Below are positions 25,255-35,495 of a stretch of 64,000 bases of DNA, in pieces (position 1 is the first letter of the stretch; every line of letters starts with the position of its first letter). The notes beneath the pieces were generated by a model, which was given only the letters and a program-made list of their open reading frames with translations, made no database searches and had not been told where the DNA came from. Source of the stretch: Xanthomonas hydrangeae (GTDB lineage: Bacteria; Pseudomonadota; Gammaproteobacteria; Xanthomonadales; Xanthomonadaceae); the NCBI GenBank assembly GCA_905142475.1, contig LR990730.1:3720001-3784000 (forward strand). The letters are read 5' to 3'. The position numbers and the translations under genes were made by a program.

Positions 25255-26646
25255 TCAGTCAGCCGCCGCTTCCAAGGCCTGGCTCAGCCGCTCCACCGCA
25301 ATGATCTCCATGCCCTTGATGCTGGTGGTCTTCGGTGCATTGGCCTTGGGCACGATCGCGCGCTTGAAACCATGGGTGGCGGCTTCTTTCAGGCGGTCCT
25401 CGCCGTTGGGCACCGGGCGGATCTCGCCGGACAACCCCACCTCGCCGAAGGCGATCGTCTTCTCGGCCAATGGCCGGTCGCGCAACGAGGACAACACTGC
25501 AAGCAACACCGGCAGATCGGCCGCAGTTTCCTGCACGCGGATGCCGCCGACCACGTTGACGAAGACGTCCTGATCGCCCACCACGATGCCGCCATGGCGA
25601 TGCAGCACCGCCAGCAGCATCGCCAGCCGGTTCTGTTCCAACCCCACCGCGACCCGACGCGGATTGGACAACGGCGAGGCATCCACCAGCGCCTGCACTT
25701 CCACCATCAGCGGCCGGGTGCCTTCGCGGGTGACCATCACGCAACTGCCGGGCTGCTGGGTGCTGCCGCCGGACAGGAAGATCGCCGACGGGTTGGAGAC
25801 CTCCTTGAGGCCCTTCTCGCCCATCGCGAATACGCCCAGCTCGTTGACCGCACCGAAGCGATTCTTGAAGGCGCGCAGCAAGCGAAACCGGCTGCCGCTT
25901 TCGCCTTCGAAGTACAGCACCGCATCGACCATATGCTCCAGCACGCGCGGCCCGGCGATGCCGCCTTCCTTGGTCACATGGCCGACCAGGAAGACGGCGG
26001 TGCCGGTTTCCTTGGCATAGCGCACCAGCCGCGCCGCGCTCTCGCGCACCTGGCTCACCGAGCCCGGCGCTGCGGTCAGCGATTCGGTCCACAAGGTCTG
26101 TACCGAGTCGGCCACGATCAGCTTCGGCCGCGCCACGCTGGCGTGCTGCAGGATGTTTTCGATGCCGGTTTCGGCCAGCGCATTCAGGCCCTCCAGCGGC
26201 AGATCCAGGCGCACCGCACGTCCTGCGACCTGGGCCAGCGATTCTTCGCCGGTGACGTACAGCACCGGCAGCGTACTGGCCATGCTGGCCAATGCCTGCA
26301 GCAACAACGTCGACTTGCCGATGCCGGGGTCGCCACCGATCAACACCACCGCGCCTTCGACCAGACCGCCGCCCAGCACCCGATCGAACTCGCCGATGCC
26401 GGTGGACACGCGCGCCTGTTCGGATTGGCGCACGTCCTTGAGCGCGGTGATCTTGGGCGCCTCGGTCTTGCCCGACCAACCGGTGCGGCGCGAAGCCGCC
26501 GGCGATGCCTTGCCACCGGGGGTTGCGCTTTCGAGCACGATTTCGCTGAGCGTATTCCACACCCCGCACTCGGTGCATTGCCCCTGCCACTTGTTGTATT
26601 CGGCGCCACACTCGCCGCAGACATAGGCTATTTTTGCCTTCGCCAT
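25255..26646 (-). CDS. radA: DNA repair protein RadA
   Basis: A 463-residue RecA-like ATPase aiding branch migration and repair. It has the four-cysteine zinc finger (Cys10, Cys13, Cys24, Cys27) and a Walker A GGDPGIGKST at about 103-112. The RadA-specific KNRFG motif (FKNRFGAVNELG) and a C-terminal Lon-protease-like domain (VNVVGGIRVQETAADLPVLLAVLSS) follow. The length is normal for the family. It is a single minus-strand gene; its upstream region holds a heptad repeat array. Confidence 0.96.
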   Translation of the reverse strand: MAKAKIAYVCGECGAEYNKWQGQCTECGVWNTLSEIVLESATPGGKASPAASRRTGWSGKTEAPKITALKDVRQSEQARVSTGIGEFDRVLGGGLVEGAVVLIGGDPGIGKSTLLLQALASMASTLPVLYVTGEESLAQVAGRAVRLDLPLEGLNALAETGIENILQHASVARPKLIVADSVQTLWTESLTAAPGSVSQVRESAARLVRYAKETGTAVFLVGHVTKEGGIAGPRVLEHMVDAVLYFEGESGSRFRLLRAFKNRFGAVNELGVFAMGEKGLKEVSNPSAIFLSGGSTQQPGSCVMVTREGTRPLMVEVQALVDASPLSNPRRVAVGLEQNRLAMLLAVLHRHGGIVVGDQDVFVNVVGGIRVQETAADLPVLLAVLSSLRDRPLAEKTIAFGEVGLSGEIRPVPNGEDRLKEAATHGFKRAIVPKANAPKTTSIKGMEIIAVERLSQALEAAAD

Positions 26647-27037
26647 CGTCAGTTAGCCAATCGTTTCTGGAGCGACAGCATAGTCGCCGCCGGTCTCAGG
26701 ATGCGCGACGCTGGCGCTTGGTGCCGGGATTCGGGATTCGGGATTCGGGATTCGGGATTCGGGATTCGGGAATCGGGAATCGGGAATCGGGAATCGGGAA
26801 TCGTCTAGGCTGACGCGCTGCGGGATTGCGTGCAGCTGGAAACTTCAACGATGGCGCTCTATGCGGGAGGCAGCGGCGACGTCGGCCACTTTGGCTCGCG
26901 CGATGTCTTTCTGTCGATCAGTCGGCATCGGCAGCGACGAAGATCGATCTCCGAAGCTGCATGATCGATCGCAACCGACCATGCAGCTCCGGATCCTTCC
27001 ATTGCCCGCTCGAACAGCTCCGAGCGGGCAGCGCCCA
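26647..27037. other. Intergenic region between radA and the M61 peptidase
   Basis: Contains the 11-copy heptad array (26726-26802) and the presumed radA promoter. Nothing gene-like is seen in the remaining bases. Confidence 0.5.
26726..26802. repeat. 11-copy 7-bp tandem repeat
   Basis: Six copies of GGGATTC (26726-26767) are followed by five of GGGAATC (26768-26802) with no interruption. The switch of variant half-way is clean. Related heptads occur near 34590, 34648, 42745, 42861 and 55768. Confidence 0.9.
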
Positions 27038-28918
27038 TCAACGCGCCTTGTACAACTCGCTCAAGCGATCCGGCTTGCCGGCGATGCGCTCCAGATGCGG
27101 ATACAGCAAGCCGCCGTGGTAATCGATGCGCACGGTGTCGTAGCGGTCCAGACGCTTGACCAGCAATTCGATCGGCGCGGAGCTGCCCTTGGCGGCTTTG
27201 ATCGCGTCCTTGATCACCTCGGCACTGAACGCGCTACCGTTGACAGCAACGATCGTGTTGCCGGCGATCAGGCCGGCATTGAAGGCCGGGCCATCCCACA
27301 GCACATCGCTGATATCGCCCGAGGCTTTCAAAGACAGGCCAAGCGAATAGGTCAGGCTGGCGTCCTTGTCGTCGCTCTCATCCGCCTTGGTGGCCAGGTT
27401 CGGCTCCTCGTTGTAGACCAGCTTCCAACCATTGGCTTCGATGCCGCCGTTCAACGACCCGTGCCCGTCCATGCGGTTGCGCAACAGGCTCGCCCAGTCG
27501 TAGGCGGCCACGCCGTTGAGCGTGGTCACGATGTCGTCGAAGGTGTACGGATTGACGTCCCAATCGCTGTTCCTCATGCCGAAGAACGCCTTGCCGAAGT
27601 CGTCGATGGAGCGCTTGTTGTTGGTCAGCGCGCGCAGCTTGCTGTCCACTTCCAGCCACATCATCTGGCCGCCGGAATAATAGTCCTCGCTCATCTGGTA
27701 GCTGCGGTACGCCTTGGGCCGGCGCATCGACATGGTCGGATCGTTGGTGGTGTCCTGCACGGTGCGCCAGGCCATGCCGGGGCGCCCACGCTCGTACTGG
27801 GCTGCCACGCCAGCGAGCATCTCGCGCGCCTGATCCTGCGTCCACAGGCCCGAACGTGCGGCCATCACTTCGCCCCAGAACTGGGTCTGGCCCTCGTACA
27901 GCCACAGCAGGCTGTCGCCCATCGGCACGTTGAAATTGGGCGTGGCCAGATCCGCGCCACGGCGATACTTGCCGTTCCAGGAATGGTTGAATTCGTGCGC
28001 GAGCAGGTCGCGCCCGGTCCAGCTCTTGTCCCACTCGGTGAAGTAGGTCGGCACACCGCTGTTTTCGCTGGAGCGATGGTGTTCCAGCCCGATGCCACCC
28101 AGCTTCTTGGTCAGCGCCAACAGGAATTCGTAATGATCGAAATGGCGCGCGCCGTAGAGCTTGTCCATCTGCTGCACCAGCGCTGCATGCGCCTTGATCT
28201 GCTCGGGCTTGGCCTCCAGCGACTTGGCTTCGTCGGCAAAGACGTTGAGGTAGACCGGCTGCTTGCCGCCGCTCAGTTCCACGCGCTTGTAGTACTTGCC
28301 GGCGAACATCGGCGAGTCGACCAGGTCGTCGAAGTCGATCGGCTTGAAGGTCACCGTGTCGCCGACCCGGCTCTGGGTTTCCAGCGCGGTCGCGTAGTCC
28401 CAGCCCTTGGGCAAGGTCACACTGGCCTGTGTCTTGATGTTGCGTGCGAAGACACCGGCCGGATACAGCGCGGTGGTATTCCACTGCAGGTTGAGCATTT
28501 CCGGGGTCATCATCACCCGGCCCTGGTTGCTGGCCTGCGGCGAGAGGAACTTGAACTCGGCCACCAGCTCGGTAGCGCCCTGCGGCACATCGATCTTGAA
28601 GGCATATACGTCGAACTGATCGCGCGTCCACGGCACCACCTTGCCATCGACCTTGATCACCAGACCGGCCAGCTTGTCGATCGGCCCGGTCGGTGAGTGA
28701 TTGCCGGGGATCCACTGCGGATACAGCAGCGTCATCGGGCCGGGCTTTGCCGGCATGGTGGTCCTGACCTTGAAGATGCGGTGCGCCAGATCGGTGGCAT
28801 CGACATCGATCTTCAAGCTGCCTTCGAACGGCACGTCCTGCGGCGCAGCGGTTTGCGCGGCGGCGGGCAACGACAGCGCTGCCAGCAGCGACACGGACAA
28901 CAGGGTGGGCATCTTCAT
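27038..28918 (-). CDS. Secreted M61-family metallopeptidase with PDZ domain
   Basis: The 626-residue protein has a signal peptide (MKMPTLLSVSLLAALSLPAAAQ) and the M61 N-terminal beta domain. The zinc site HEFNH is near residue 308, continuing as SWNGKYRR, with an LYEGQTQFWGE helix carrying the third ligand. A C-terminal PDZ domain (about 520-600) includes SDVLWDGPAFNAGLIAGN. M61 enzymes are glycyl-type aminopeptidases with preference for N-terminal Gly/Ala. It is expected in the periplasm or outside the cell. GGAG 6 nt before the ATG supports the start. A terminator separates it from cyoD upstream. Confidence 0.9.
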   Translation of the reverse strand: MKMPTLLSVSLLAALSLPAAAQTAAPQDVPFEGSLKIDVDATDLAHRIFKVRTTMPAKPGPMTLLYPQWIPGNHSPTGPIDKLAGLVIKVDGKVVPWTRDQFDVYAFKIDVPQGATELVAEFKFLSPQASNQGRVMMTPEMLNLQWNTTALYPAGVFARNIKTQASVTLPKGWDYATALETQSRVGDTVTFKPIDFDDLVDSPMFAGKYYKRVELSGGKQPVYLNVFADEAKSLEAKPEQIKAHAALVQQMDKLYGARHFDHYEFLLALTKKLGGIGLEHHRSSENSGVPTYFTEWDKSWTGRDLLAHEFNHSWNGKYRRGADLATPNFNVPMGDSLLWLYEGQTQFWGEVMAARSGLWTQDQAREMLAGVAAQYERGRPGMAWRTVQDTTNDPTMSMRRPKAYRSYQMSEDYYSGGQMMWLEVDSKLRALTNNKRSIDDFGKAFFGMRNSDWDVNPYTFDDIVTTLNGVAAYDWASLLRNRMDGHGSLNGGIEANGWKLVYNEEPNLATKADESDDKDASLTYSLGLSLKASGDISDVLWDGPAFNAGLIAGNTIVAVNGSAFSAEVIKDAIKAAKGSSAPIELLVKRLDRYDTVRIDYHGGLLYPHLERIAGKPDRLSELYKAR

Positions 28919-29020
28919 CGCAACTCCGCAGGTGACCTGGAACAGGCAAGCCCACGATGCTAAGCGCCCACCACGGCTTCCCCGTATGCCATTGGTCATG
29001 CCGCAGGCAAATTCATGCGC

Positions 29021-29049
29021 AAAAAAAAAAGCCGCCAATCGCTGGCGGC
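29021..29049 (-). terminator. Intrinsic terminator of the cyo operon
   Basis: Stem GCCGCCA/TGGCGGC (29031-29037 and 29043-29049) is followed on the minus strand by ten T residues (29030-29021). It lies 41 bp after the cyoD stop. Confidence 0.85.
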
Positions 29050-29090
29050 TTTCTTCATAACAGCATGACGCGATCCGGCGCGGCGCCGTC

Positions 29091-29426
29091 TCAATGCATC
29101 ATGTTGACGTTCATGTTGTGCAGCACCCACAGCGAACCGACGATCACGATGCCGATGATCAGCAGCGAGAACAGGCCCACCTGCACGTTGGAACGCTGCT
29201 CGGGCGAGCGATCCATGTGCAGGAAGTACACCATGTGCACCAGCATCTGCACCGCGGCCATCAGCGAGATCACGATGACGGTGACGCCCTTGGAGAACGC
29301 CCCGCTCATCACCATCGCAAACGGGATGACGGTGAGGATCACGGCCATCACAAAGCCGATCAGGTAGGACTTCAGGCCGCCGGCATGTGCGTCGGCGGCG
29401 GTTTCATGCGCGTGGTGATTGGCCAT
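29091..29426 (-). CDS. cyoD: Cytochrome bo3 ubiquinol oxidase subunit IV (CyoD)
   Basis: A 111-residue membrane subunit with three hydrophobic helices (FVMAVILTVIPFAMVMSG, VISLMAAVQMLVHMVYFLHM, LFSLLIIGIVIVGSLWV). It assists assembly of the bo3 oxidase. The ATG at 29426 overlaps the cyoC stop (TAATG), so translation is coupled. Last gene of cyoABCD; no cyoE is adjacent. A long frame continues upstream inside cyoC and is not part of it. Confidence 0.93.
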   Translation of the reverse strand: MANHHAHETAADAHAGGLKSYLIGFVMAVILTVIPFAMVMSGAFSKGVTVIVISLMAAVQMLVHMVYFLHMDRSPEQRSNVQVGLFSLLIIGIVIVGSLWVLHNMNVNMMH

Positions 29427-30055
29427 TACAGCGCTCCCAGCAGATAGACGACGGTGAACACACCGATCCAGATGATGTCCAGGAAATGCCAGAACAGGCT
29501 CAGGCAGGCCAGACGCGTGCTGTTGCGCGGAGTCAGGCCGTTCTTGGAGATCTGGATCACCAGCACCGCCATCCACAACAGACCCGAGGCCACGTGCAGA
29601 CCGTGCGTGCCCACCAGGGTGAAGAAGGCGGACAGGAACGCGCTGCGGCCCGGGCCCGCACCTTCATGGATCAGGTGGTTGAACTCCCACACTTCCATGC
29701 ACAGAAAGCCGATGCCCAGCAGCGCAGTGACGCCCAGCCAGGCATACAGCCCGGTCATGCTGCGCTTGTGCGCGGAAATCATCGCAACGCCGAAGCTCAG
29801 GCTGCTGAACAACAGCAGGAAGGTTTCCACCAGCACGAACTTCAGGTCGAACAACTCCTTGGCCGTCGGCCCGTCCACCGTGGCGCCGGAGAGCACCGCA
29901 TAGGTGGCGAACAGACCGGCGAACAGCAGGCAGTCGCTCATCAGGTAGACCCAGAACCCGAAGACGGTGTTGCCACCGGCGTCGTGGTGCTCGTGGTCGT
30001 CGTGGCCGCCCGCGTGGGCGGCGTGGTCAAGCGTGGTCGAGGAAGACATGGTCAT
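29426..30055 (-). CDS. cyoC: Cytochrome bo3 ubiquinol oxidase subunit III (CyoC)
   Basis: A 209-residue polytopic subunit III. Motifs include [21 protein letters not shown] and the heme-copper subunit III pattern [14 protein letters not shown] near the end. The His-rich N-terminus ([16 protein letters not shown]) is longer than in E. coli and may bind metal or simply be a linker. Its start overlaps the 3' end of cyoB by four bases. Confidence 0.95.
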   Translation of the reverse strand: MTMSSSTTLDHAAHAGGHDDHEHHDAGGNTVFGFWVYLMSDCLLFAGLFATYAVLSGATVDGPTAKELFDLKFVLVETFLLLFSSLSFGVAMISAHKRSMTGLYAWLGVTALLGIGFLCMEVWEFNHLIHEGAGPGRSAFLSAFFTLVGTHGLHVASGLLWMAVLVIQISKNGLTPRNSTRLACLSLFWHFLDIIWIGVFTVVYLLGAL

Positions 30056-32052
30056 ACCACCTTCGCGGCCTGCGCCGCATGTTGCTGTTCGAGCAGGGCA
30101 AAGCGCGCGTTTTCGATGCGCTCCACTTCGTCGGCCGGCACCCAGTAATCGATGTCGTCATCGAAGGTACGTGCGATGAAGCTGCCGATCATGCCGACCA
30201 GGCCAATGATCGCCAGCCACCAGATGTGCCAGATCAACCCGAAGCCCATCAGCACGCTGAAGGCGCCGATATACACGCCTGCACCGGTGTTGCGCGGCAT
30301 GTGGATCGCTTCGTACTTGGACGGACGCACCCAGCCCTTGCCGTTCTGCTTGTCGGCCCAGAACTGATCGCGGTCGTCGATGTGCGGCAGCACGGCGAAG
30401 TTGTAGAACGGCGGCGGCGAGGAGGTGGCCCACTCCAGCGTGCGGCCATCCCACGGATCGCCGGTGTAGTCCATGTGCTCCTTGCGCTTCCACACGCTGT
30501 AACCGATCTGCACCAGGTTCAGGAAGATACCCATGCCAATGATCGCAGCACCCACCGCGGCGACATACAGCCACGGCGCCCACTCGGGGTGGTTGTAGGT
30601 GTTCATGCGACGGGTCATGCCCATGAAGCCGAGCACGTACAGCGGCATGAAGGCCACGAAGAAGCCGATGATCCAGCACCAGAACGAAGCCTTGCCGATC
30701 TTCTCGTTGAGCTTGAAGCCGAACGCCTTCGGGAACCAGTAGGTCAGGCCGGCCAGGTAGCCGAACACCACGCCGCCGATGATCACGTTATGGAAGTGCG
30801 CGATCAGGAACAGGCTGTTGTGCAGTACGAAGTCCACGGCCGGAATCGCCAGCATCACGCCGGTCATGCCGCCGATGGTGAAGGTGATGATGAAGCCAAT
30901 CGTCCACAGCACCGGCGAGGTCATGTGCACACGACCGCGGAACATGGTGAACAGCCAGTTGAAGATCTTCACGCCGGTCGGGATCGAGATGATCATCGTC
31001 GTGATGCCGAAGAAGGCATTGACGTTGGCACCCGAGCCCATGGTGAAGAAGTGGTGCAACCACACCACGAACGACAGCACGCCGATGCACGAGGTGGCGT
31101 AGACCATCGAGGTGTAGCCGAACAACCGCTTGCGGCTGTAGGTCGCGATCAACTCGGAGAAGATGCCGAACGCCGGCAGGATCAGGATATAGACTTCCGG
31201 GTGGCCCCAGATCCAGATCAGGTTGACGTACATCATGGCGTTGCCGCCACCGTCGTTGGTGAAGAAGTGCGTGCCCAGGTAACGGTCGGCACCCAGCAAC
31301 GCCAGCGCCACGGTCAGGATCGGGAACGCGGCGATGATCAGGATGTTGGTGATCAACGCGGTCCAGGTGAAGATCGGCATGCGCATCAGGGTCATGCCCG
31401 GCGCGCGCATCCGCATGATCGTCACGAAGAAGTTGATGCCGGTCAGCAACGTGCCCAGGCCTGACACCTGCAACGCCCAGATGTAGTAGTCGACACCGAC
31501 CCCCGGACTGTATTCCAGCCCCGACAACGGCGGATACGCCAGCCAGCCGGTCTGCGCGAATTCGCCGACACCCAGCGAGATGTTGATCAGCGCCGCACCG
31601 GCCACAAACAGCCAGAAGCTCAGCGAGTTCAGGAACGGGAACGCCACGTCGCGTGCGCCGATCTGCAGCGGCACGATCAGGTTCAACAGGCCCGTCATGA
31701 ACGGCATGGCCATGAAGAAAATCATGATCACGCCGTGCGCGGTAAAGATCTGGTCGTAGTGATGCGGCGGCAGCACGCCTTCGCCGCCGTTACCCGCCAA
31801 CGCCTGCTGGGCACGCATCATCGCCGCATCGGCGAAGCCGCGCAGCAGCATGACCAGCGCCACGATGATGTACATCACACCGATGCGCTTGTGATCCACC
31901 GAGGTGAACCACTCGTTCCACAGGTAGCCCCACAGCTTGTACTTGGTGATGGCGCCCGCGATGAGCAGGCCGAGCAGGCCGGCGCCACCGAGAGCGACCA
32001 TGATGATCGGCTCGTGGTACGGAACCGCCTCGAGCGTAAGTTTGCCTAGCAT
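30052..32052 (-). CDS. cyoB: Cytochrome bo3 ubiquinol oxidase subunit I (CyoB)
   Basis: The 666-residue catalytic subunit starts [15 protein letters not shown], as in other CyoB. It shows the heme-copper oxidase histidines: [16 protein letters not shown] (low-spin heme ligand), [17 protein letters not shown] (CuB and the His-Tyr cross-link), WLHHFFTMG (CuB ligands) and [16 protein letters not shown] (high-spin and low-spin heme ligands). It reduces oxygen using ubiquinol and pumps protons. The start overlaps the cyoA stop (ATGA) and has GGAGA 7 nt upstream; an upstream ATG at 32073 lies in cyoA. Confidence 0.97.
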   Translation of the reverse strand: MLGKLTLEAVPYHEPIIMVALGGAGLLGLLIAGAITKYKLWGYLWNEWFTSVDHKRIGVMYIIVALVMLLRGFADAAMMRAQQALAGNGGEGVLPPHHYDQIFTAHGVIMIFFMAMPFMTGLLNLIVPLQIGARDVAFPFLNSLSFWLFVAGAALINISLGVGEFAQTGWLAYPPLSGLEYSPGVGVDYYIWALQVSGLGTLLTGINFFVTIMRMRAPGMTLMRMPIFTWTALITNILIIAAFPILTVALALLGADRYLGTHFFTNDGGGNAMMYVNLIWIWGHPEVYILILPAFGIFSELIATYSRKRLFGYTSMVYATSCIGVLSFVVWLHHFFTMGSGANVNAFFGITTMIISIPTGVKIFNWLFTMFRGRVHMTSPVLWTIGFIITFTIGGMTGVMLAIPAVDFVLHNSLFLIAHFHNVIIGGVVFGYLAGLTYWFPKAFGFKLNEKIGKASFWCWIIGFFVAFMPLYVLGFMGMTRRMNTYNHPEWAPWLYVAAVGAAIIGMGIFLNLVQIGYSVWKRKEHMDYTGDPWDGRTLEWATSSPPPFYNFAVLPHIDDRDQFWADKQNGKGWVRPSKYEAIHMPRNTGAGVYIGAFSVLMGFGLIWHIWWLAIIGLVGMIGSFIARTFDDDIDYWVPADEVERIENARFALLEQQHAAQAAKVV

Positions 32053-33002
32053 CACTTGTCTCCAGAAGTGCACATGGCAACCGGCTCTGCAGCCGATGCC
32101 TGATGGTCGCCGTGGCCTTCGCCATGGCCTTGCGGACCGTGACCCGGACCATTCATGTATTTGTCGACTAGCGAGCGGAACATGCCGTCCTGCACCGACG
32201 AGTAATAGGTGACCGGATACTGTTCTTTATCGTTGCGATTGGCGGCCAGCACCTGGTACTCAATGGCAGTCAGCGCCTTCGGCGATGCCTTGACCTTGGC
32301 CACCCACGCATCGAAGCCGGCCTGATCGACGGCGTGCGCCTTGAAGCTCATTTTCGAGAAACCGTGACCGCTGTAGTTGGTCGACAGGCCGAAGTATTCG
32401 CCCGGCTCGTTGGCCACCAGATGCAGCTTGGTTTCCATGCCGGCCATCGCGTAGATCATCGTGCCCAGGTGCGGGATGAAGAACGAGTTCATCACCGTGT
32501 CGGAGGTGATCTTGAAGTTCAGCGGCGTGTGCACCGGGAAGGCGATTTCGTTGACCGTGGCGATGTTCTGGTCGGGGTAGATGAACATCCACTTCCAGTC
32601 CAGCGAGACCGCCTCGATGGTGATCGGCTTGACGTCCGAATCCAGCGGCCGGTACGGATCCAGCGCATGCGACGAGCGCCAGGTCAGCACCGCCAGCACC
32701 AGGATGATCACACACGGGATCGACCACACCACCACTTCGATCGCGGTGGAGTGCGACCAATCCGGCTCGTAGCGCGCCTTCGTGTTGGACGCGCGATATT
32801 TCCACGCGAACGCAATCGTCATCACGATCACCGGGATGACCACGATCAGCATCAGCACCACCGAAGTGATCAGCAGCTGCTTCTCGTCGTGGCCGATCTG
32901 GCCTTTCGGATTGAGAATGGCCGAGTTGCAGCCTGCCAACAGCAGGAACGGCAACATCAGGCCTGGACGAAGTACACGCCCGAGATGTTTCAACGGAATC
33001 AT
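32052..33002 (-). CDS. cyoA: Cytochrome bo3 ubiquinol oxidase subunit II (CyoA), lipoprotein
   Basis: A 316-residue subunit II with a lipobox LLLAGC near the N-terminus, two membrane helices, and a periplasmic cupredoxin-like domain ([40 protein letters not shown]). The Cu-A ligands are absent, as expected for a quinol oxidase. ATG at 33002 is preferred over a TTG at 33014. The His/Gly-rich C-terminus ([17 protein letters not shown]) is a further possible metal-binding tail. First gene of the operon. Confidence 0.94.
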   Translation of the reverse strand: MIPLKHLGRVLRPGLMLPFLLLAGCNSAILNPKGQIGHDEKQLLITSVVLMLIVVIPVIVMTIAFAWKYRASNTKARYEPDWSHSTAIEVVVWSIPCVIILVLAVLTWRSSHALDPYRPLDSDVKPITIEAVSLDWKWMFIYPDQNIATVNEIAFPVHTPLNFKITSDTVMNSFFIPHLGTMIYAMAGMETKLHLVANEPGEYFGLSTNYSGHGFSKMSFKAHAVDQAGFDAWVAKVKASPKALTAIEYQVLAANRNDKEQYPVTYYSSVQDGMFRSLVDKYMNGPGHGPQGHGEGHGDHQASAAEPVAMCTSGDK

Positions 33003-33365
33003 CGGTCGATCCAAGTGCGAAGGAACGCCAGCCTCATGCGTCGCATCCCCTTTCGGGACATGTCCGGCAGCGCTCTTCCTGAAGAAAGATGACCGCGCAG
33101 ACCGAAGACACGGGTTAGCTCCCTAATTTTAAACTTTGCTGCACCTGCACGAAACCCATCGGCCATGATCTGCCGCAATTAATGCGCGCAAACGTATGCG
33201 ACATGTTGTCGCAGCGCTGCGCAGGGCAAAAGCGATGCGATTGCGGACCTGCACAATCAGGCCTGCGTGATGTGCCGCGTCTATGGCTGCGCGTGCGCTG
33301 AGGTGTACGTGCATCCGCCCAAAACGCAACTGGGCCGACCAATGGCCGACCCAGTATTGAAGCGA
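33003..33365. other. Region upstream of the cyo operon
   Basis: Should carry the cyo promoter (oxygen-regulated in many bacteria). I find no convincing sigma-70, ArcA or FNR boxes. Apart from the stem-loop after the tRNA gene there is nothing gene-like. Confidence 0.4.
33320..33355 (-). terminator. Putative terminator of tRNA-Thr
   Basis: A 12-bp stem with two G-U pairs (33329-33340 with 33344-33355) is followed on the minus strand by TTGCGTTTTGGG. It sits 10 nt after the tRNA 3' end. Confidence 0.55.
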
Positions 33366-33441
33366 TGGTGCCGGAAATAGGAATCGAACCTACGACCTAC
33401 GCATTACGAATGCGCCGCTCTACCAACTGAGCTATTCCGGC
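33366..33441 (-). tRNA. tRNA-Thr (CGT anticodon)
   Basis: The minus strand folds as a 76-nt cloverleaf: acceptor stem GCCGGAA/TTCCGGC with the CCA encoded, a D-arm starting GCTCAGTTGGTAGAGC, anticodon loop TTCGTAA (anticodon CGT, reading ACG), and T-loop TTCGATT. The acceptor discriminator is A. Confidence 0.95.
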
Positions 33442-33624
33442 GAGCCGTGAATTGTAGGAGCGGAGCCAGTCCCCGGTCAATCGCCGCTGGTGGAGCAGGC
33501 CGGGCGTTGCGGCGTCATGCGCCAGGTTGCGACTGGAGAAGGTCAGTCAGCTGACAACTGCAAGGCGCCCGGCACGCGCCAAACCGAATCCCTACTCGCC
33601 AAGCCCATTTACAAGCGCCTACCT

Positions 33625-34575
33625 TCAGCTAACCAAACGCAACCGCAGTTCCTTGGGTAGCGCGAAGACCATCGATTCCGGCTCGCCCTCCAGCTCGGAG
33701 ACGCCCTCGGCGCCCAGTTCGCGCAGCCGCGCCAGCACCCCATCCACCAGCACCTGCGGTGCGGAAGCGCCGGCGGTCAGGCCGATGTGCTTCCTGCCGA
33801 CGATCCAGGCCGGATCGATCTCGCTGGCGTTGTCGATCAGGTAGGACTCGACTCCGTCGCGCCGCGCCAGCTCGCTGAGGCGATTGGAATTGGAACTGTT
33901 GGGCGAACCGACCACCAGCACCAGATCGCATTGGCGCGCGAGATCGCGCACCGCGTCCTGGCGGTTCTGGGTGGCGTAACAGATATCGTCGTGGCGCGGC
34001 CCCTGCATCGCCGGGAAGCGCGCACGCAGGGCCTCGATGATGCCCATGGTGTCGTCCACCGACAGCGTGGTCTGGGTGGTGTAGGCAAGGTTTTCGGGCT
34101 GGCGGATCTGCAGCGTGGCCACCTGCTCGATGTCTTCGACCAGATAGATCGTGCCCGGGCCGCGCTCACGGCTCCACTGCCCCATCGTGCCTTCCACTTC
34201 CGGATGCCCGGCATGGCCGATCAGCACCACATCGCGGCCGGCCCGGCAATGCCGCGCCACCTCGAAGTGCACCTTGGTCACCAGCGGACAGGTCGCGTCG
34301 AACACCTTGAGCCCGCGGCGCTCGGCCTCCAGGCGCACCGCCTGCGAGACGCCGTGTGCACTGAAGATCACCGTGGCGTTGTCGGGCACCTCGTCGAGTT
34401 CTTCGACGAACACCGCGCCGCGCTGCTTGAGGTCGTCGACCACGAAACGGTTGTGCACCACTTCATGGCGCACATAGATCGGCGCGCCCAGCGTCTCGAT
34501 CGCACGCTTGACGATCTCGATCGCACGGTCGACACCGGCACAGAAACCACGGGGATTGGCGAGCAGGACTTCCAT
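33625..34575 (-). CDS. ispH: 4-hydroxy-3-methylbut-2-enyl diphosphate reductase (IspH/LytB)
   Basis: A 316-residue iron-sulfur enzyme, last step of the MEP isoprenoid pathway. The three cluster cysteines are in [21 protein letters not shown] and [18 protein letters not shown] ICYATQNRQ. Other family motifs ([35 protein letters not shown]) are present. The start [11 protein letters not shown] at 34575 matches homologues; earlier in-frame starts fall in repeat DNA. lspA lies 65 bp upstream; the two commonly adjoin. Confidence 0.95.
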   Translation of the reverse strand: MEVLLANPRGFCAGVDRAIEIVKRAIETLGAPIYVRHEVVHNRFVVDDLKQRGAVFVEELDEVPDNATVIFSAHGVSQAVRLEAERRGLKVFDATCPLVTKVHFEVARHCRAGRDVVLIGHAGHPEVEGTMGQWSRERGPGTIYLVEDIEQVATLQIRQPENLAYTTQTTLSVDDTMGIIEALRARFPAMQGPRHDDICYATQNRQDAVRDLARQCDLVLVVGSPNSSNSNRLSELARRDGVESYLIDNASEIDPAWIVGRKHIGLTAGASAPQVLVDGVLARLRELGAEGVSELEGEPESMVFALPKELRLRLVS

Positions 34576-34589
34576 GGCGGGCATTCTAC

Positions 34590-34675
34590 GGGAATGGGGA
34601 ATGGAGGATGGCATCGGGCGGCGCCGGTGCAACGCGACTTCAGCGTCGATTCCCGATTCCCGACTCCCGACTCCT
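34590..34675. repeat. Paired heptad arrays in inverted orientation
   Basis: GGGAATG x2 and a variant GAGGATG (34590-34610) are followed 37 bp later by GATTCCC x2, GACTCCC and GACTCCT (34648-34675), the reverse complement of the same heptad family. The pair could fold into a hairpin. The right array forms the 3' end of the lspA coding sequence. Confidence 0.7.
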
Positions 34676-35158
34676 GGACTTGTCGAACAGACCGAATACC
34701 GCGATCCCGATGGCGCCGCCCACGATCGCCGAGTCGGCGATATTGAACGACGGCCAGGTGTGGCTGCCGATGTACCACTGGATGAAATCGACCACGTGGC
34801 CATGCATCAGACGGTCGATCACGTTGCCGATCGCCCCGCCGATCACCAGCGCATACGGCAGCGCGCTACGCCACTGCCCGCGCGCGGTGCGCGACAGCCA
34901 GAACGCCAGCAGCCCGCTGATGCCCACCGCCAGCGCGGTGAAGAACCACAGCTGCCAGCCGCCGGCATCGCTCAGAAAGCTGAAGGCCGCCCCGGTGTTG
35001 TAGGTGCGGTACCAGTTCCAGAAGCCGTCGATCACCGGCACGGCGGTGTACTCGGGCAGGCTGGACAGCACCCAGGCCTTGCTCCATTGGTCCAGCCCGA
35101 CCACGAGCGCAGACAACAGCAACCAGATCAGGGCGGAGGGTTTGGGGCGTTGACTCAT
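34640..35158 (-). CDS. lspA: Lipoprotein signal peptidase (LspA)
   Basis: A 172-residue aspartyl peptidase cleaving signal peptides of prolipoproteins in the inner membrane. Four hydrophobic helices are seen, and the catalytic aspartates lie in [15 protein letters not shown] and FNIADSAI. The last dozen residues ([12 protein letters not shown]) are encoded by the heptad repeat, so the natural C-terminus has been extended or replaced by repeat DNA. The ATG at 35158 is preferred to a TTG at 35173. Upstream are ileS and ribF in the same direction, the usual gene order. Confidence 0.95.
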   Translation of the reverse strand: MSQRPKPSALIWLLLSALVVGLDQWSKAWVLSSLPEYTAVPVIDGFWNWYRTYNTGAAFSFLSDAGGWQLWFFTALAVGISGLLAFWLSRTARGQWRSALPYALVIGGAIGNVIDRLMHGHVVDFIQWYIGSHTWPSFNIADSAIVGGAIGIAVFGLFDKSRSRESGIGNRR

Positions 35159-35495
35159 GTCGAGAGGTCGCAATTGGTTGTGATTTCTCCGACGCCGGAG
35201 AAGATGCCTGGATGGCGTTGGAGATGGCGAAAACTAAACAACGATGACCAAAGCTGGATGACAGGCAAGCGAGGATGGCATGGACGCTTCAGCCAGCTGC
35301 CTGCCCCGCGTTGCCGCAAGCGCGAGCTTCAGCAAGCGCCACAACGCATCTGGCGTAGCGGTCAGCGCCGCGTAAGCGTGTGGCGCAGTAGCCTGCAAAT
35401 AACGCAGCGGCCCGTTCCAGCGCAGCACGTTCTACGAAAGACATCGGCAATGCGTCGCGGAATTTCCCGCGACGCATTGCCGTCGATGCCCCGCA
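35159..35495. other. Spacer between ileS and lspA
   Basis: A 337-bp gap where many relatives have adjoining genes. It holds a 16-bp stem-loop (35445-35482). Short open frames on the minus strand have no family resemblance and no ribosome binding site. Confidence 0.45.
35445..35482 (-). terminator. Strong stem-loop just after ileS
   Basis: Perfect 16-bp arms (35445-35460 and 35467-35482) with a 6-nt loop begin 13 nt after the ileS stop. No proper T tract follows on the minus strand (GATGTCTTTCG), so it may attenuate or stabilise the transcript rather than fully terminate it. Confidence 0.55.

Noticed and set aside
25080..25304. Possible small gene between DUF805 and radA
   Set aside because: Overlaps the radA 3' end on the other strand, lacks a ribosome binding site and has no recognisable sequence.
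26726..26802. CRISPR-like repeat
   Set aside because: Repeats are only 7 bp, contiguous, with no spacers; there are no cas genes.
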